Of a stretch of 64,000 nt of DNA, positions 1 to 9,913 are shown in pieces. Within the stretch, counting starts at the first letter, position 1; each line of letters begins with the position of its first letter. A program made the translations under genes and the position numbers. The stretch spans positions 2,044,954-2,108,953 of the forward strand of contig NZ_CP031747.1 of assembly GCF_005311025.1 (NCBI RefSeq), written 5' to 3'. This stretch comes from Alcaligenes faecalis. GTDB lineage: Bacteria; Pseudomonadota; Gammaproteobacteria; Burkholderiales; Burkholderiaceae_B. The notes below the pieces were generated by a model, which did not search any database, had not been told where the DNA came from, and was given only the letters and a program-made list of their open reading frames with translations.

Positions 1-4
1 CCTG

Positions 5-32
5 CCCCCCCCCCCCCCCCCGCCCCCCCCCC
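5..32. repeat. poly-C tract
   Basis: A run of 17 C, one G, then 10 C lies at the left edge, beyond the 3' end of the esterase gene. Long G/C homopolymers are slippage-prone. What lies to its left is not in the window, so whether it sits in a promoter or coding region cannot be told. Confidence 0.9.
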
Positions 33-100
33 ACCCGAACAGCCCCCCGGTCCAGCCTCCTGAGCCCGCCTATAGCCCGTCCCTCACAGCTTAAGTCCAG

Positions 101-1678
101 CTACTTCTTGTTCTCGACCGGAGCCTCAACCTGCTCAATCCCGAACAAATGCTCCAAACCCAAAGCCAAAGCATCCCGCCACGCCACAAAATCATGCGCC
201 GTCGCACTTTCCACGTAACGCACGTCATACCCCCGCGCCCGCAGCACATCATCCAGATGACGATTCGCCTGCACCAGGCTGACATCCCGGCTGGAGCCTG
301 AAGACTCAAACACCCCGGCGCTCATATAAATCTTCACTGGCACAGCTTCTGAGTCCGCCATCTGCCGCGTCAGCCACTGCCCACGAGCATCACCCGTCGG
401 AGCCCACCAGAACGACCCCGACATGCTCAAGACGTTGCCAAACCACTGCGGCAAACGCCAGGCGGCATTCATGGCAGCCAAACCACCGTAGCTGGAGCCA
501 CCAATCGCCGTCTTGTCCGCTGTCGACTGCACCCCTTGGGCCTTGAGCCAAGGCATCAATTCTTTATCCAGAAACTTGATATACGCTTCATTAGGCGGCA
601 ACTCACGAGCCCGTTCCGCCATGCCCGGATTGTCCACCAGGACCAGCCACATAGGCTCCACGCGCCCCTGCGCAATCAAGGTATCCAGCATGGCCGGCGC
701 GCGCGCCAAATCCCGATAGTCCCGACCATCGAACAAAATCAAGGTGTGATCAATTTCCTGAGCCCGAGTGCCCGCAGGCTGATAAATCTGCACCTGCCGT
801 TCCACACCCAAAGCCTCGCTGGGCAAGCGCTCCGTACGCCATTGCCCCTGCCCCAACTGCTGCGGCTCCAGGCTCACCACCTCGGCAGGTGCCTGCGTCA
901 AACGCAAGACAGACTCACCATCAAACAGATCCTTGCTGTTTTCCGGCAAAGCCTTGGCATTATGAGGATCGCGCTGCAACGCCGCCCGCAGCACTTCGCG
1001 CGCCAGGTTCTGGCCCACATAAGGCACATCCGGCGCCATGCGATAGGCAAAGCGGGCATCACGCGGCAAATCGTAGGTGATGTACCAGATATCCGACTCA
1101 CCCAAACGATGCATGCGATCGGTATACGAGAAAGGCCCGCCATGCAGACGCACCTCGTTCTGGGCACCGCGCCAGACAAATGTGACGCGATCATGCGTAG
1201 TGCTGTAGCGCTCCACCAAAGGCGAACCTACACGCTGCACATAGTCCCAGAAACCGCGAGACGGCTCGCCCGCGCGCAAGCGCATGCTCCACTGACGGAT
1301 CACATCGCCTTGCAAAGGCTCGGCCTGAGCCGGCGCCTGGGGAGCCGTAACCGATTTAACCTGCCACTGATACTCGCCCTGCCCTTGCACACGCAAACGA
1401 TACTCGCCCGCCGTGCTGGCAATAAAGCCAAAAGGGCCACCCCGTTCCGGTGCATCTGCCCAATGACGAATCGCCTTGCCATCCGGGCCGAACAATTCCA
1501 GCGCCACATCACCACTGTGCTGCCAACTGCCTTGCACCAGCTCATTTTGCTGCAAGCTCAGTATTCGTTCATGATGTTCGTGCGCCTGAACCTCACCTTG
1601 AGCCGAAGGCAGCGTAGCCGCCCAAGCCGACCCAACCATTCCCACCATCAATACAGCAACAACAGGTGCGCGCAACAT
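101..1678 (-). CDS. enterochelin esterase-like secreted hydrolase
   Basis: A 525-residue protein with a cleavable signal peptide (first ~20 residues, ending WAA). The N-terminal part (about 25-280) resembles the beta-rich early-set domain of Fes-type enterochelin esterases. The C-terminal part is an alpha/beta hydrolase of the esterase D kind, with the nucleophile elbow GGSSYGG near residue 395 and a likely catalytic His in AHDF near 497. Family members hydrolyse the ester bonds of tri-catechol siderophores to release iron. The signal peptide suggests a periplasmic IroE-like role rather than the cytoplasmic Fes role. It stands alone here with no siderophore transport gene beside it, so the substrate is inferred from family only. 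Confidence 0.8.
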   Translation of the reverse strand: MLRAPVVAVLMVGMVGSAWAATLPSAQGEVQAHEHHERILSLQQNELVQGSWQHSGDVALELFGPDGKAIRHWADAPERGGPFGFIASTAGEYRLRVQGQGEYQWQVKSVTAPQAPAQAEPLQGDVIRQWSMRLRAGEPSRGFWDYVQRVGSPLVERYSTTHDRVTFVWRGAQNEVRLHGGPFSYTDRMHRLGESDIWYITYDLPRDARFAYRMAPDVPYVGQNLAREVLRAALQRDPHNAKALPENSKDLFDGESVLRLTQAPAEVVSLEPQQLGQGQWRTERLPSEALGVERQVQIYQPAGTRAQEIDHTLILFDGRDYRDLARAPAMLDTLIAQGRVEPMWLVLVDNPGMAERARELPPNEAYIKFLDKELMPWLKAQGVQSTADKTAIGGSSYGGLAAMNAAWRLPQWFGNVLSMSGSFWWAPTGDARGQWLTRQMADSEAVPVKIYMSAGVFESSGSSRDVSLVQANRHLDDVLRARGYDVRYVESATAHDFVAWRDALALGLEHLFGIEQVEAPVENKK

Positions 1679-1787
1679 ACATCCTCCTAAATGCCGGTTT
1701 GCCGCAGGACAAGCCCAGTACCAAGAAGCAGTATACGATCAAAAATAATCAGCGCACCCCTTGGCTGGCGCGAGGCGGCGCCATTTA

Positions 1788-3335
1788 TCACCCCAGACGG
1801 AAAGCCTGAATCAAACGATCCAGCTCTTGCACCTGCTCCTGCAACTCGCTGGAGGTGTGCGCCACCTGGTTCACCATTTCCGCGTTTTGCTGAGTGGCCG
1901 AATCCAACTGCCCCACCGCCACGTTGATTTGCTCGATACCAATAGTTTGCTCGCGAGTAGAAGCCGCAATCTCGTGCACAATCGTCATCACTTGCGAGCT
2001 GCCGGTGACCATCTCATCAATAACCTCACCGACCTGCCCCATCAATTGCACGCCTTCGCGGGTGCTATTGGAGGACGCTTCCACCAATTGAGCAATCTCC
2101 TGGGCTGACGCCGTCGTGCGCTGCGCCAGAGCACGTACCTCACCCGCCACCACCGCAAAGCCTCGACCTTGCTCACCGGCTCGCGCCGCTTCCACAGCCG
2201 CGTTCAAGGCCAGAATATTGGTCTGGAAGGCAATCGAGTTAATCACCGTGGTGATGTCCGCCACCTTGCCACTGGTATCGCGAATCGCGCCCATGCGGTC
2301 CACCAGCTCACTGACCATCTGACCACCATGCTGGGCCGTTTTCTGCACCTGGCTGGAGACTTCCTCGGCACGCATGGCGTTTTCTTCGCTCATGCGAACG
2401 GTGCCCGTCATCTCTTCCATGGCCGATGCTGTTTCCTGCAAGGCCGCGGCCTGCTGAGTCGTGCGACTGGACAGCTCCAGATTGCCCACAGACAGTTGCG
2501 CGGTATCGTCCGCAATCACACCACTGCTGTGTTGCAGCGTGCGCATAACCTCGTTCAATTTCAGGCGCATCTGCTCGATGGAGGCCATCACGCTATTGTC
2601 CGGAATCGAGCGTAGGGAATGAGTCACACGCAAATCGCCATTGGCAATGGCTTGGGCCGCTTCATGCAAAATTTTGGGCTCAGCCCCCAGCTCGGCAAAG
2701 ATCTGGCGCGCCAGAAACACAGTAACCGCTGATACCAGCAGCACGATCAGAACAAACACGATTGACGAGCTGAGCAGATTGCTCAGGAAGCGCGCCTGAA
2801 TATTGTCGATATATACGCCCGAGGTCAGCACCCAATCCCACTGTGTCACCCCTTTGCCAAAGGCCAGTTTGGGGGCATTGCTCTTGTCGCTAAGTTTGGG
2901 CCAGTGATACTCCAGAAAACCTTCGCCACCATTGCGGCCGATGCGGCTCATCTCGGCAAAAGGGTGCACGCCGTTGCTATCGACCACGGCACTGACGTCC
3001 TGGCCGTCCAGCTCCGGTCGGCTGGGATTCATGATGGACACCACATCGGTCGATAACACCGACACATAACCTTCCTGCCCAAAACGGATACTAGCGATGC
3101 GTTGCAGCGCCTGCTTTTGCGCCTCTTCCTTGCTGAGAACGCCTTTGCTGACCAGTTGCTGATAGTCCTGCGTAATGTTTGCTGCAATATTGACGATGTG
3201 CTGCAAACTACTTTTTCGCTCCTCCATCTGTGCCTGATAGAGCTGATAGTTCACAAACGCAAAAACCGCCACCAACGCCATCAAGCACAAGATCAATGGC
3301 AACCACAACTTCTGTTTCAAGCCCAAACGCATCAT
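1788..3335 (-). CDS. methyl-accepting chemotaxis protein (single Cache sensor)
   Basis: About 515 residues from the ATG-ATG start at 3335, which has a GGGGA box just upstream; an upstream in-frame ATG at 3377 would add 14 residues before the membrane segment. Order: N-terminal membrane segment, periplasmic sCache_2-type sensor (about 45-190), second membrane segment, HAMP region, and a signalling domain with the hallmark tip [20 protein letters not shown]. The sCache class senses small ligands such as organic acids; the ligand cannot be read from the sequence. No CheW-binding pentapeptide tether is obvious at the C-terminus. A hairpin at 3381-3402 separates it from the upstream regulator gene, so it is probably transcribed alone. 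Confidence 0.93.
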   Translation of the reverse strand: MMRLGLKQKLWLPLILCLMALVAVFAFVNYQLYQAQMEERKSSLQHIVNIAANITQDYQQLVSKGVLSKEEAQKQALQRIASIRFGQEGYVSVLSTDVVSIMNPSRPELDGQDVSAVVDSNGVHPFAEMSRIGRNGGEGFLEYHWPKLSDKSNAPKLAFGKGVTQWDWVLTSGVYIDNIQARFLSNLLSSSIVFVLIVLLVSAVTVFLARQIFAELGAEPKILHEAAQAIANGDLRVTHSLRSIPDNSVMASIEQMRLKLNEVMRTLQHSSGVIADDTAQLSVGNLELSSRTTQQAAALQETASAMEEMTGTVRMSEENAMRAEEVSSQVQKTAQHGGQMVSELVDRMGAIRDTSGKVADITTVINSIAFQTNILALNAAVEAARAGEQGRGFAVVAGEVRALAQRTTASAQEIAQLVEASSNSTREGVQLMGQVGEVIDEMVTGSSQVMTIVHEIAASTREQTIGIEQINVAVGQLDSATQQNAEMVNQVAHTSSELQEQVQELDRLIQAFRLG

Positions 3336-3380
3336 ATTCCCCGAGCAACGCTGAAAAGACAGGTCCCAGGTACGCAAAAA

Positions 3381-3402
3381 CCGACCGTGTCACCACGGTC
3401 GG
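3381..3402 (-). terminator. rho-independent terminator of the regulator gene
   Basis: A perfect 9-bp stem (CCGACCGTG / CACGGTCGG) with loop TCAC. On the minus strand it is followed by a T5 tract. It lies ~100 bp beyond the stop of the regulator gene at 3500 and before the chemoreceptor start. Confidence 0.75.
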
Positions 3403-3499
3403 CCTACATGGAGGCCCCATCGAACAAGCTGGGTAACGGCCTCGGGCTTGAAATACTTAATTAAAGTTACATATCGAGATAATTGGATGCTAAGGCGGC

Positions 3500-5116
3500 T
3501 TATAAAACACTACCGCTCAAGCGTCGGGAAGCTTCATGGCCTTGGCCAAAAGAGGGTTCGCTGCTGGCCAGAGTCAGCAAGAAGCCATCTTCAGACATCA
3601 ATTCCGAGGTGAGACGCCCCTGGTAATGACCCAGCTCCAGATTCAAGGCAAGATCGCGCAGTTCCAGGTTATCGACGCCTTTGATAACCAGCTCAAAGCC
3701 CTGCTCGCTCAGTAAATGGCACGCGGTTTCCAGCAATGCCTTGAACGTCGGTTCACGGCAGGCGCGTTGAATAACCTCGGCTTCCAGTTTGACGCCGCTG
3801 ATTGGCCAGCCACGCAAACGGTTGAGCTTGTTGTTCTCAATATCGGGGCTGGTCAGCCAGACCTGAATGTCCTGTTCTTTCAGAAACTGCAAAGCCTGGA
3901 TCAGTTCTGGTGTTTCTTCCAATTCCTCGTCGCTGAACAAGTCCAGTTCCACACAGCAAGGCTGCAGCTCGAACTGACGCAACATGCTGGGCATGCGCTT
4001 ATAGATAGGCAGCAGCATATCGATGGGCAACTTCAGGCCAATATGGCTGGCACGCAGCGAATACTCCTGCCACCAGCGACGCACGTCAGCCATCAGAGTA
4101 CGCAGCATCCATTCGCACAAAGCCTGACGGTGAATGGCGTCAGGCATATGGCGCAGCACCAGATCCGATGACAGACGCAAGCCTGTGGGCGAGGTCCAGA
4201 ACACCTGGGCGTCCACACCACTGTATTGGCCCGTACTGGTCGCCACGCGCAACTGATAAGAGAAAGACAGCGCTTCGCTGGCCTGCGGATCAAGCACATC
4301 CAGAGTTTCCAGCGCACGCAAGAGTTCCAGCGGCGTGGGCTGGGATGCTTCCTGCTCGTCGCGCTGGGCGTAAAACTCCATGATTTCAGTATCTTGCGGC
4401 TCTTGCTGGGCGATCAACTTGCCCGTAAAGGTGTAGCCCCAGCCGTGCACCGACTTGATCGGCAAGGCCACCCCTGCCTGACTGGCCTTGCGGCGCAAAC
4501 GGCTGATCAGGGAATCCACTGCACGGCTGTCACTGGCAGCCAGGCCTTTGTCGCGCATCAGGTCTTCACGGCTGAAACGGGCATCCGCATGGCGGATGAA
4601 TGCGTCCATCAATTGACGTTCGCTATGCGTCAGTTCCAGTCCCACCCCATTGGGAGCCACCAGAGTCCAGCCTTTATCGCGCAAGATCCATTCCTGCTGG
4701 CCACTCTGATCCTGAACCTCTTCCATCGCCTGGGCGGCACCCACGGCGGCATAAACATTACGGCGGCGCACGGCATGGCACCAGGCCATCAGCTCGGGAA
4801 CTTGCACATCCATAGCCAGACACGCATCAGCGCCCGTCAGCAGCAACTGCACACGAGCACTGGCAGACAGGCCGGACTGAACGGCCACAATACCCAGCGA
4901 GCCAAAGTCATTGCGCAATTTGGCCACCATCAAAGGCACGTAGCCCGTCTCAACAGGAAACAGTAACAGATCGGCCTGGCTCAGACGCGCCTCGGCTACC
5001 TTCTCCAGGGATCTGACAACGCTTGTCTTGGTACCGAAAACCCGCAGTTGCTCCAGCCAGTAGTGCAAGCCTTCGCCTTCTTCCAAAACAATCAACACGC
5101 AGCGTGCATGTTCCAT
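3500..5116 (-). CDS. receiver-like / winged-helix / degenerate EAL fusion regulator
   Basis: 538 residues in three parts. Residues ~5-115 look like a CheY-type receiver fold, but no clear phospho-acceptor Asp pocket is visible. Residues ~150-235 form an OmpR-type winged helix (LTHSERQLMDAF, then SRLRRKASQAG and KSVHGWGYTF). Residues ~265-520 follow the outline of an EAL domain but lack catalytic motifs: the EAL loop reads DAQVFW, the DDFGTGYS loop is absent, and the late EGVE motif is KGVDN; only the terminal YQG is kept. It therefore probably binds DNA and perhaps c-di-GMP without hydrolysing it. No histidine kinase is adjacent. The domain reading is by eye. Confidence 0.7.
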   Translation of the reverse strand: MEHARCVLIVLEEGEGLHYWLEQLRVFGTKTSVVRSLEKVAEARLSQADLLLFPVETGYVPLMVAKLRNDFGSLGIVAVQSGLSASARVQLLLTGADACLAMDVQVPELMAWCHAVRRRNVYAAVGAAQAMEEVQDQSGQQEWILRDKGWTLVAPNGVGLELTHSERQLMDAFIRHADARFSREDLMRDKGLAASDSRAVDSLISRLRRKASQAGVALPIKSVHGWGYTFTGKLIAQQEPQDTEIMEFYAQRDEQEASQPTPLELLRALETLDVLDPQASEALSFSYQLRVATSTGQYSGVDAQVFWTSPTGLRLSSDLVLRHMPDAIHRQALCEWMLRTLMADVRRWWQEYSLRASHIGLKLPIDMLLPIYKRMPSMLRQFELQPCCVELDLFSDEELEETPELIQALQFLKEQDIQVWLTSPDIENNKLNRLRGWPISGVKLEAEVIQRACREPTFKALLETACHLLSEQGFELVIKGVDNLELRDLALNLELGHYQGRLTSELMSEDGFLLTLASSEPSFGQGHEASRRLSGSVL

Positions 5117-5376
5117 AAGCGCCTACTATTTAATTATTGTCAGTCCCACGACGGTCCCGGCGAGGGCCGACAATACTATTTTTATCAATAGTTAGAATTA
5201 TCACTTCTAGAATACGGAGCACAAAGTAAAGAATGGTCAAATGTGGCGTTTGAAATTTTTTGTCTTCAAAATAACGTCCGCCTTACCGCCTGAACCATCT
5301 CGGGATTATTTTCTAATCGCTGCTCTTTTAAAATCATGCCCCACAAATAATTATAGTTTCCATAACGATGGGACAT
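5117..5376. other. AT-rich intergenic region
   Basis: About 260 bp, clearly richer in A/T than its flanks, upstream of the regulator gene (reading left). It presumably carries the regulator's promoter. I see no convincing gene or defined operator in it. Confidence 0.5.
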
Positions 5377-5400
5377 AAAAAACCCGCTCGAAAGCGGGTT
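5377..5400 (-). terminator. rho-independent terminator after dsbC
   Basis: 8-bp stem AACCCGCT / AGCGGGTT with loop CGAA. On the minus strand it runs into a T-rich tract. It lies 28 bp past the dsbC stop and ends the leftward run from apaG to dsbC. Confidence 0.85.
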
Positions 5401-5427
5401 GTTCTAGCTCAAGACCAACCAGAATAC

Positions 5428-6159
5428 TTACTGGGCGGCAGCGTCCAGGCGAGACTGCAACTGGGCAGCAGGCAGCCAGCCATCAGCGCGGCTGCCATCA
5501 GCAAAGTAAATGGCCGGGGTGCCTTGAACGCGCAGTTTTTGTCCTACTGCCAATAACTGATCCAATGGATGCTCACACGAGGCTTTCTCGGGTCGCGCTC
5601 CGCCCCCCATCCAATCACTCAAGGTTTTAGCGGGGTTTTGGGCGCACCAGATGTCCTCGGCTTTGCGGCGACTGTCCGGTCCCAGGATGGGAAACATCAG
5701 GCTATAAACCGTAACATTGTCGATCTCCTGCAAAGTTGTATGCAGACGTTTGCAATAGCCGCAATTGGGATCTTCAAAAACCACCATTTGACGGCTACCG
5801 TCGCCTTTTACCAGCTTGATGGCCTTATCCAGCGGCAAGTCATTCAGCGACACACGATTGAGTTCCTGCATGCGCTGCTCGGTCAGATCAACACGAGTTT
5901 TGCTATCCAGCAAAGAACCCTGCATCACAAAGCTGGCCTGCGGGTCGGTGTAGAGCAAGGTGCCGCCCACTTCCACTTCCAGCAAATTGGGAAATGGTGT
6001 GGCGCGAATACCATCGACCGTCACGCCGGGGAAAGCGGCTTCAAAGGCCTGGCGGGTAGTCTCGAAACGTGTGTCTACTTTGGCGGGGCTGGCGGCCTGA
6101 GCCAGGCTGCACAGCGACAAAAACGCCAGAGCCAATACAGAACGAAGGTGCAACATCAT
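5428..6159 (-). CDS. dsbC: DsbC-type thiol:disulfide isomerase
   Basis: 243 residues with a signal peptide (about 1-22, ending AQA), an N-terminal dimerisation region and a thioredoxin-fold domain carrying the CGYC active site (FEDPNCGYCKRLH, about residue 133). DsbC family proteins reshuffle wrong disulfide bonds in the periplasm and are kept reduced by DsbD. Length and domain order match the family. Start chosen at tandem ATG codons preceded by AAGGAAG. It is the last gene of the leftward run and has its own terminator. Confidence 0.92.
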   Translation of the reverse strand: MMLHLRSVLALAFLSLCSLAQAASPAKVDTRFETTRQAFEAAFPGVTVDGIRATPFPNLLEVEVGGTLLYTDPQASFVMQGSLLDSKTRVDLTEQRMQELNRVSLNDLPLDKAIKLVKGDGSRQMVVFEDPNCGYCKRLHTTLQEIDNVTVYSLMFPILGPDSRRKAEDIWCAQNPAKTLSDWMGGGARPEKASCEHPLDQLLAVGQKLRVQGTPAIYFADGSRADGWLPAAQLQSRLDAAAQ

Positions 6160-6198
6160 GACGTACTTCCTTTGCTAATCGACAAGACCCTAGCGGCC

Positions 6199-7392
6199 TT
6201 AGAACAAGAGCGCGCCGGGGCTGACGCCGGCAGCATGCGCAATCAGGCGGCGTTTCACCCAGGGCAGGCGGTCCACCACTTGCATACCGGCATTGCGCAG
6301 CATGGAAGCCGGTGCTCCCGGTGCCGCAAACAGACGATACAAGCCATCGGTGGCTGCCCGCATGGCCGCAATCGGTTCAGCGCGAGCGCGCTTGTAGCGA
6401 TTGAGTACACGCATATCACCGACCGAATAATGCGGGCCACGCTCGGACAAGACCTTGATCAGGGCTTCGATATCGCCCAGACCCAGATTCAAACCCTGGC
6501 CAGCCAAAGGATGGACGCGATGCGCCGCATCACCCACCAAGGCCACACCGGGCGACACCAGGCCGCTACGCTCAAAGGTCAAAGGGAAACCGTGTACCGG
6601 GCTACGCAAGCTTAACTGCCCCAAACGGCCATTGGATAAAGAGAACAAGCTGTTTTGCAGATACTGCGCCTGCTCCTCTGAGGGCATGGCCAACACCTTG
6701 TCGGCCTGCGCTTGCGGCACGGACCAGACCATGGAGACTTGCGGTTTGCCATCCACATCCGGCATAGGCAACAAGGCCAGAATCGAATCGCCAGTAAACC
6801 ACTGCAAGGCGACTTGCTGGTGCGGGCGCTCCACGTTGAAGTGGGCCACCAAACCGGCGTCCCCATACTCACGACCATGATGCTCAATGCCAGCAGCAGA
6901 CCGCAGGCCGGAACGGGCACCATCTGCCCCCACAAACAAATCGGCGCTGATGCGCTTCTGTCCGGCGGTGATGATGGTATTGCCTTCCAGACGCTCGAAA
7001 CGGTCTTCAATCCAGGGCACACCAAACACTTGCAAGGCCTGATACAGCGCCTGCTCCATCTGTCCGGACTCAACGATCCAGGCCAGATAATCCTGCGCGT
7101 CCTGCCAAGCATGCAGATTCAGGCAACCGCCGCCATCACCATGTACTTCCATGGCCTGCACTGGCGAAATGCGCTGGGCCGACATCAAGTTCCAGGCACC
7201 CAACTGCGTCAGAAAACGCTGGCTGGCGACCGAGACGGCGTAGACACGGGGGTGATACTGCCCCGCCGCCAGTTCCATAGGCTTGTAAGCGGGGGACAAG
7301 ATGCTGACATCAAACCCGGCCTTGCGTAAACCCAGAGCGCTGGCCATACCGGCCAAGGCCCCGCCACACACCACAATTCGTTCTTTGCTCAT
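6199..7392 (-). CDS. UbiH/UbiF/VisC-family FAD monooxygenase
   Basis: 397 residues. The N-terminal FAD-binding Rossmann motif reads CGGALAG, a second FAD contact is VGADGAR, and the third is VGDAAHRVHPLAGQGLNLG. These are the marks of flavin hydroxylases that hydroxylate the ubiquinone ring; which position it acts on cannot be decided from sequence. The start at 7392 is fixed by an ATGA overlap with the mltA stop; a 14-residue longer reading inside mltA is unlikely. It requires O2, which contrasts with the O2-independent ubiTVU genes 14 kb away. Confidence 0.85.
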   Translation of the reverse strand: MSKERIVVCGGALAGMASALGLRKAGFDVSILSPAYKPMELAAGQYHPRVYAVSVASQRFLTQLGAWNLMSAQRISPVQAMEVHGDGGGCLNLHAWQDAQDYLAWIVESGQMEQALYQALQVFGVPWIEDRFERLEGNTIITAGQKRISADLFVGADGARSGLRSAAGIEHHGREYGDAGLVAHFNVERPHQQVALQWFTGDSILALLPMPDVDGKPQVSMVWSVPQAQADKVLAMPSEEQAQYLQNSLFSLSNGRLGQLSLRSPVHGFPLTFERSGLVSPGVALVGDAAHRVHPLAGQGLNLGLGDIEALIKVLSERGPHYSVGDMRVLNRYKRARAEPIAAMRAATDGLYRLFAAPGAPASMLRNAGMQVVDRLPWVKRRLIAHAAGVSPGALLF

Positions 7393-8684
7393 CGTGCGCT
7401 CGGTGCTCCTGCCTGACGTGGCCACAACAGCCACATTTGACCTTGCTGCTTCATGCGCCCTGCCTGCGCACCAGCCTGATCGCCCGTGCCCCAGTACAAG
7501 TCGGTACGTGCGGCACCTTTAATCGCCGCGCCCGTGTCCTGAGCAAAAACCAGTCGCTGCAAAGGCTGGTTAGAAGCAGGCTGCGAGGTAGCCAAGTACA
7601 CAGGCGTACCCAAAGGCACGTAAGTGGGGTCAATAGCCACGGAACGCAGACCAATCAAGGGAATGCCATAGGCACCTTTAGGGCCCAGCTCCGGATCCAC
7701 AATGGCCTCTTCGCGGAAGAACACCATAGCGGTATTTACATTCATCATTTCCTGAACGCGATGCGGATTGCGCTTGGCCCAGGCCTTGATGTTTTGCATG
7801 GAAGTCTGCGCCAAAGGCATCTCGCCCTGCTTGGCCAGCCATTGGCCTACCGAGGCATAAGGGCGACCGTTATGGTCGGCATAGGCCAGACGCACGGCGC
7901 TGCCATCGGGCAGGACCGCACGACCCGAGCCTTGGATCTGCAGAAAAAAGCCTTCTACCGGATCTTCCGCATACACGATCACGGGTGGCTGGCGATCCTG
8001 CTTGGACACGATCTGCTCGCGTGTGTCGTAGGGCACAATGCGTTTGCCCACTTGCTTGCCGCGAATACGCTTGCCAGCCAGCTCGGGGTACAAGCTACCC
8101 AGGTCAATCGTCAGCAAATCATCCGGCGCAGCGAAAAGCGGCCATTGATAGCTGGAACTACGGGTACGCGAGGCCTTGAGCAAAGGCTCGTAATAGCCCG
8201 TGACCGTATTTTGGGCCACCTTGCCGTCGCCGGTCAGCAAACGCCAGGGCTGCAACTGTTGCTGCAGAAAATCACGTACAGCGGCCGTATCTTTGGTGTC
8301 AGCGTTCAGACCGGCAGAAGCCGCAGCCTGACAAACGGGCTGCCAGGCACGGGGATTGGCACGTGCGGGCATGGCCAGCGAACCGCTGACAGGGCGCATC
8401 AGGCCCTTGCAGTTATTGATGAAACCTTTCCAGACATGGTCCAGCGAATCAGCCTGCCAGCCCGGCAAGGCGGACCAGTTCACAGCTTGATAACGCCCTG
8501 CCAACGCACGCGCCGGGGTTTCCGGCAGTGCCGACAAGGACGGCACGCGCAACGGTTGCAGAGCGATATCAGGACCGCCTTCTGCTGTACCCGGAGCCGT
8601 TGACGAAGAACCCTGATCCCCAGGAATGGTGGAACAGGCACTTAATGCCAGCAGTACGGCTGGCACGCAATAAATTATCTTCAT
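7389..8684 (-). CDS. mltA: membrane-bound lytic murein transglycosylase A
   Basis: 431 residues with a lipoprotein signal (LLALSACS, lipidated Cys17), then the MltA double-psi barrel domain. Visible family motifs include QIQGSGRAVLPDG, YADHNGRPY and, near the C-terminus, FAQDTGAAIKG with GTGDQAG containing the catalytic-type Asp residues. It cleaves the MurNAc-GlcNAc bond to give 1,6-anhydro products during wall turnover at the outer membrane. It overlaps the UbiH-family gene by 4 bases and follows apaG by 15 bases, so the three are probably co-transcribed. Confidence 0.95.
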   Translation of the reverse strand: MKIIYCVPAVLLALSACSTIPGDQGSSSTAPGTAEGGPDIALQPLRVPSLSALPETPARALAGRYQAVNWSALPGWQADSLDHVWKGFINNCKGLMRPVSGSLAMPARANPRAWQPVCQAAASAGLNADTKDTAAVRDFLQQQLQPWRLLTGDGKVAQNTVTGYYEPLLKASRTRSSSYQWPLFAAPDDLLTIDLGSLYPELAGKRIRGKQVGKRIVPYDTREQIVSKQDRQPPVIVYAEDPVEGFFLQIQGSGRAVLPDGSAVRLAYADHNGRPYASVGQWLAKQGEMPLAQTSMQNIKAWAKRNPHRVQEMMNVNTAMVFFREEAIVDPELGPKGAYGIPLIGLRSVAIDPTYVPLGTPVYLATSQPASNQPLQRLVFAQDTGAAIKGAARTDLYWGTGDQAGAQAGRMKQQGQMWLLWPRQAGAPSAR

Positions 8685-8699
8685 GGCTGGGTTTGGCCC

Positions 8700-9074
8700 T
8701 TAGTGCAAGGTACGGGGAGAGGAAAGGATGAACTCCTGAATGGCGACCTCAAAGGGCACACCATTTTCACCAACACATTGATAGCTGCCGCGCATGGTGC
8801 CAAACGGCGTGTTCAGGGGGCAACCACTGGTGTATTCAAAGGTCTCACCTGGAGCCAGCACCGGCTGTTGTCCTACAACGCCCAGGCCACGCACTTCCTG
8901 AACCTGCTGATTGTCGTCCGTAATGATCCAGTGACGACTGATAATCTGGGCCGTCTGCTGTCCATTGTTGGTAATCCGTACGGTATAGGCAAAAACATAT
9001 TGATTGCTATCGGGCTCGGATTGCTCAGGCAGGTACTGGGGCGTGATCTGCACCTCAATATCGTCAGGCTTCAT
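8700..9074 (-). CDS. apaG: ApaG/CorD protein
   Basis: 124 residues from the ATG at 9074 (MKPDDIEVQITP); an in-frame ATG at 9101 would add nine residues not typical of the family. It is a single fibronectin-III-like ApaG domain, with the conserved YTVRITNNG and the C-terminal GTMRGSYQ. The biochemical role is not well established; mutants of enteric homologues affect Co2+ resistance and Ap4A levels. It is divergent from rpe. Confidence 0.92.
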   Translation of the reverse strand: MKPDDIEVQITPQYLPEQSEPDSNQYVFAYTVRITNNGQQTAQIISRHWIITDDNQQVQEVRGLGVVGQQPVLAPGETFEYTSGCPLNTPFGTMRGSYQCVGENGVPFEVAIQEFILSSPRTLH

Positions 9075-9191
9075 GATGGATTCCAGGTTACGGCTGTACA
9101 AATACGGGGCGCTGCACAGCCCCCCGCTTGAAACTATAATGATGACATATGGCCACGATTTTCGTGATGTCTAATCTTTACGGCACCTATT

Positions 9192-9887
9192 ATGTCCCAA
9201 GCCAGCTCCACACGTATCGCTCCCAGTATTTTATCGGCCGACTTCGCCCGCCTGGGTGAAGAAGTCCGCAATGTTATCGCCGCCGGTGCCGACTGGGTTC
9301 ACTGCGACATCATGGACAACCACTTTGTACCGAACCTGACTTTCGGCCCCATGGTCTGTGCTGCGCTGCGCCCCCACACCACTGCCCCCATCGACGTACA
9401 CCTGATGGTGGAGCCCGTGGATGCGCTGATCCCCGAATTTGCCAAAGCCGGTGCCGATTACATCAGCTTTCACCCCGAAGCCTCGCGCCACGTGGACCGC
9501 ACCCTGTCGCTGATCCGTGACCACGGCTGTAAGGCCGGCCTGGTATTCAACCCGGCCACCCCGCTGAACTGGATGGATCACCTGATGGACAAGCTGGATC
9601 TGGTCCTGCTGATGTCCGTTAACCCCGGCTTTGGCGGCCAGGCCTTTATCCCCAGCGCCATGGACAAGCTGCGCCAAGCCCGCGCCCGCATTGATGCGTG
9701 GACTGCAGAAGGTGGTCAGCCCATCCTGCTGCAAATCGACGGTGGCGTGAAGGTGGACAATATCGGCGCCATCCGTGCAGCCGGTGCTGACACCTTTGTG
9801 GCCGGTTCGGCTATTTTTGGTCAGCCCGACTACGCTCAGGTCATCCGCGACATGCGCGCGCAAATCGCTCTGGCAGAGCAGGCCTAA
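9192..9887 (+). CDS. rpe: ribulose-phosphate 3-epimerase
   Basis: 231-residue TIM barrel. Signature [15 protein letters not shown] at the N-terminus, the metal/active-site segment [32 protein letters not shown] and the phosphate-binding DGGVKVDN. It interconverts ribulose-5-phosphate and xylulose-5-phosphate. In Burkholderiales rpe is usually followed by gph and trpEGDC; here a reversed gene lies between rpe and gph. Confidence 0.97.
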   Translation: MSQASSTRIAPSILSADFARLGEEVRNVIAAGADWVHCDIMDNHFVPNLTFGPMVCAALRPHTTAPIDVHLMVEPVDALIPEFAKAGADYISFHPEASRHVDRTLSLIRDHGCKAGLVFNPATPLNWMDHLMDKLDLVLLMSVNPGFGGQAFIPSAMDKLRQARARIDAWTAEGGQPILLQIDGGVKVDNIGAIRAAGADTFVAGSAIFGQPDYAQVIRDMRAQIALAEQA

Positions 9888-9913
9888 ATCCTGCGTTCGG
9901 CCTGCTGTTCCCG

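Noticed and set aside
536-1690. Long plus-strand frame opposite the esterase gene
   Set aside because: Composition is rich in His, Arg and Gln with no family motif, typical of the antisense of a GC-rich gene; the minus strand has signal peptide and catalytic motifs.
5569-6615. 348-codon plus-strand frame across dsbC and the UbiH-family gene
   Set aside because: It spans two well-supported genes and their gap on the other strand and has no ribosome-binding site or motif.
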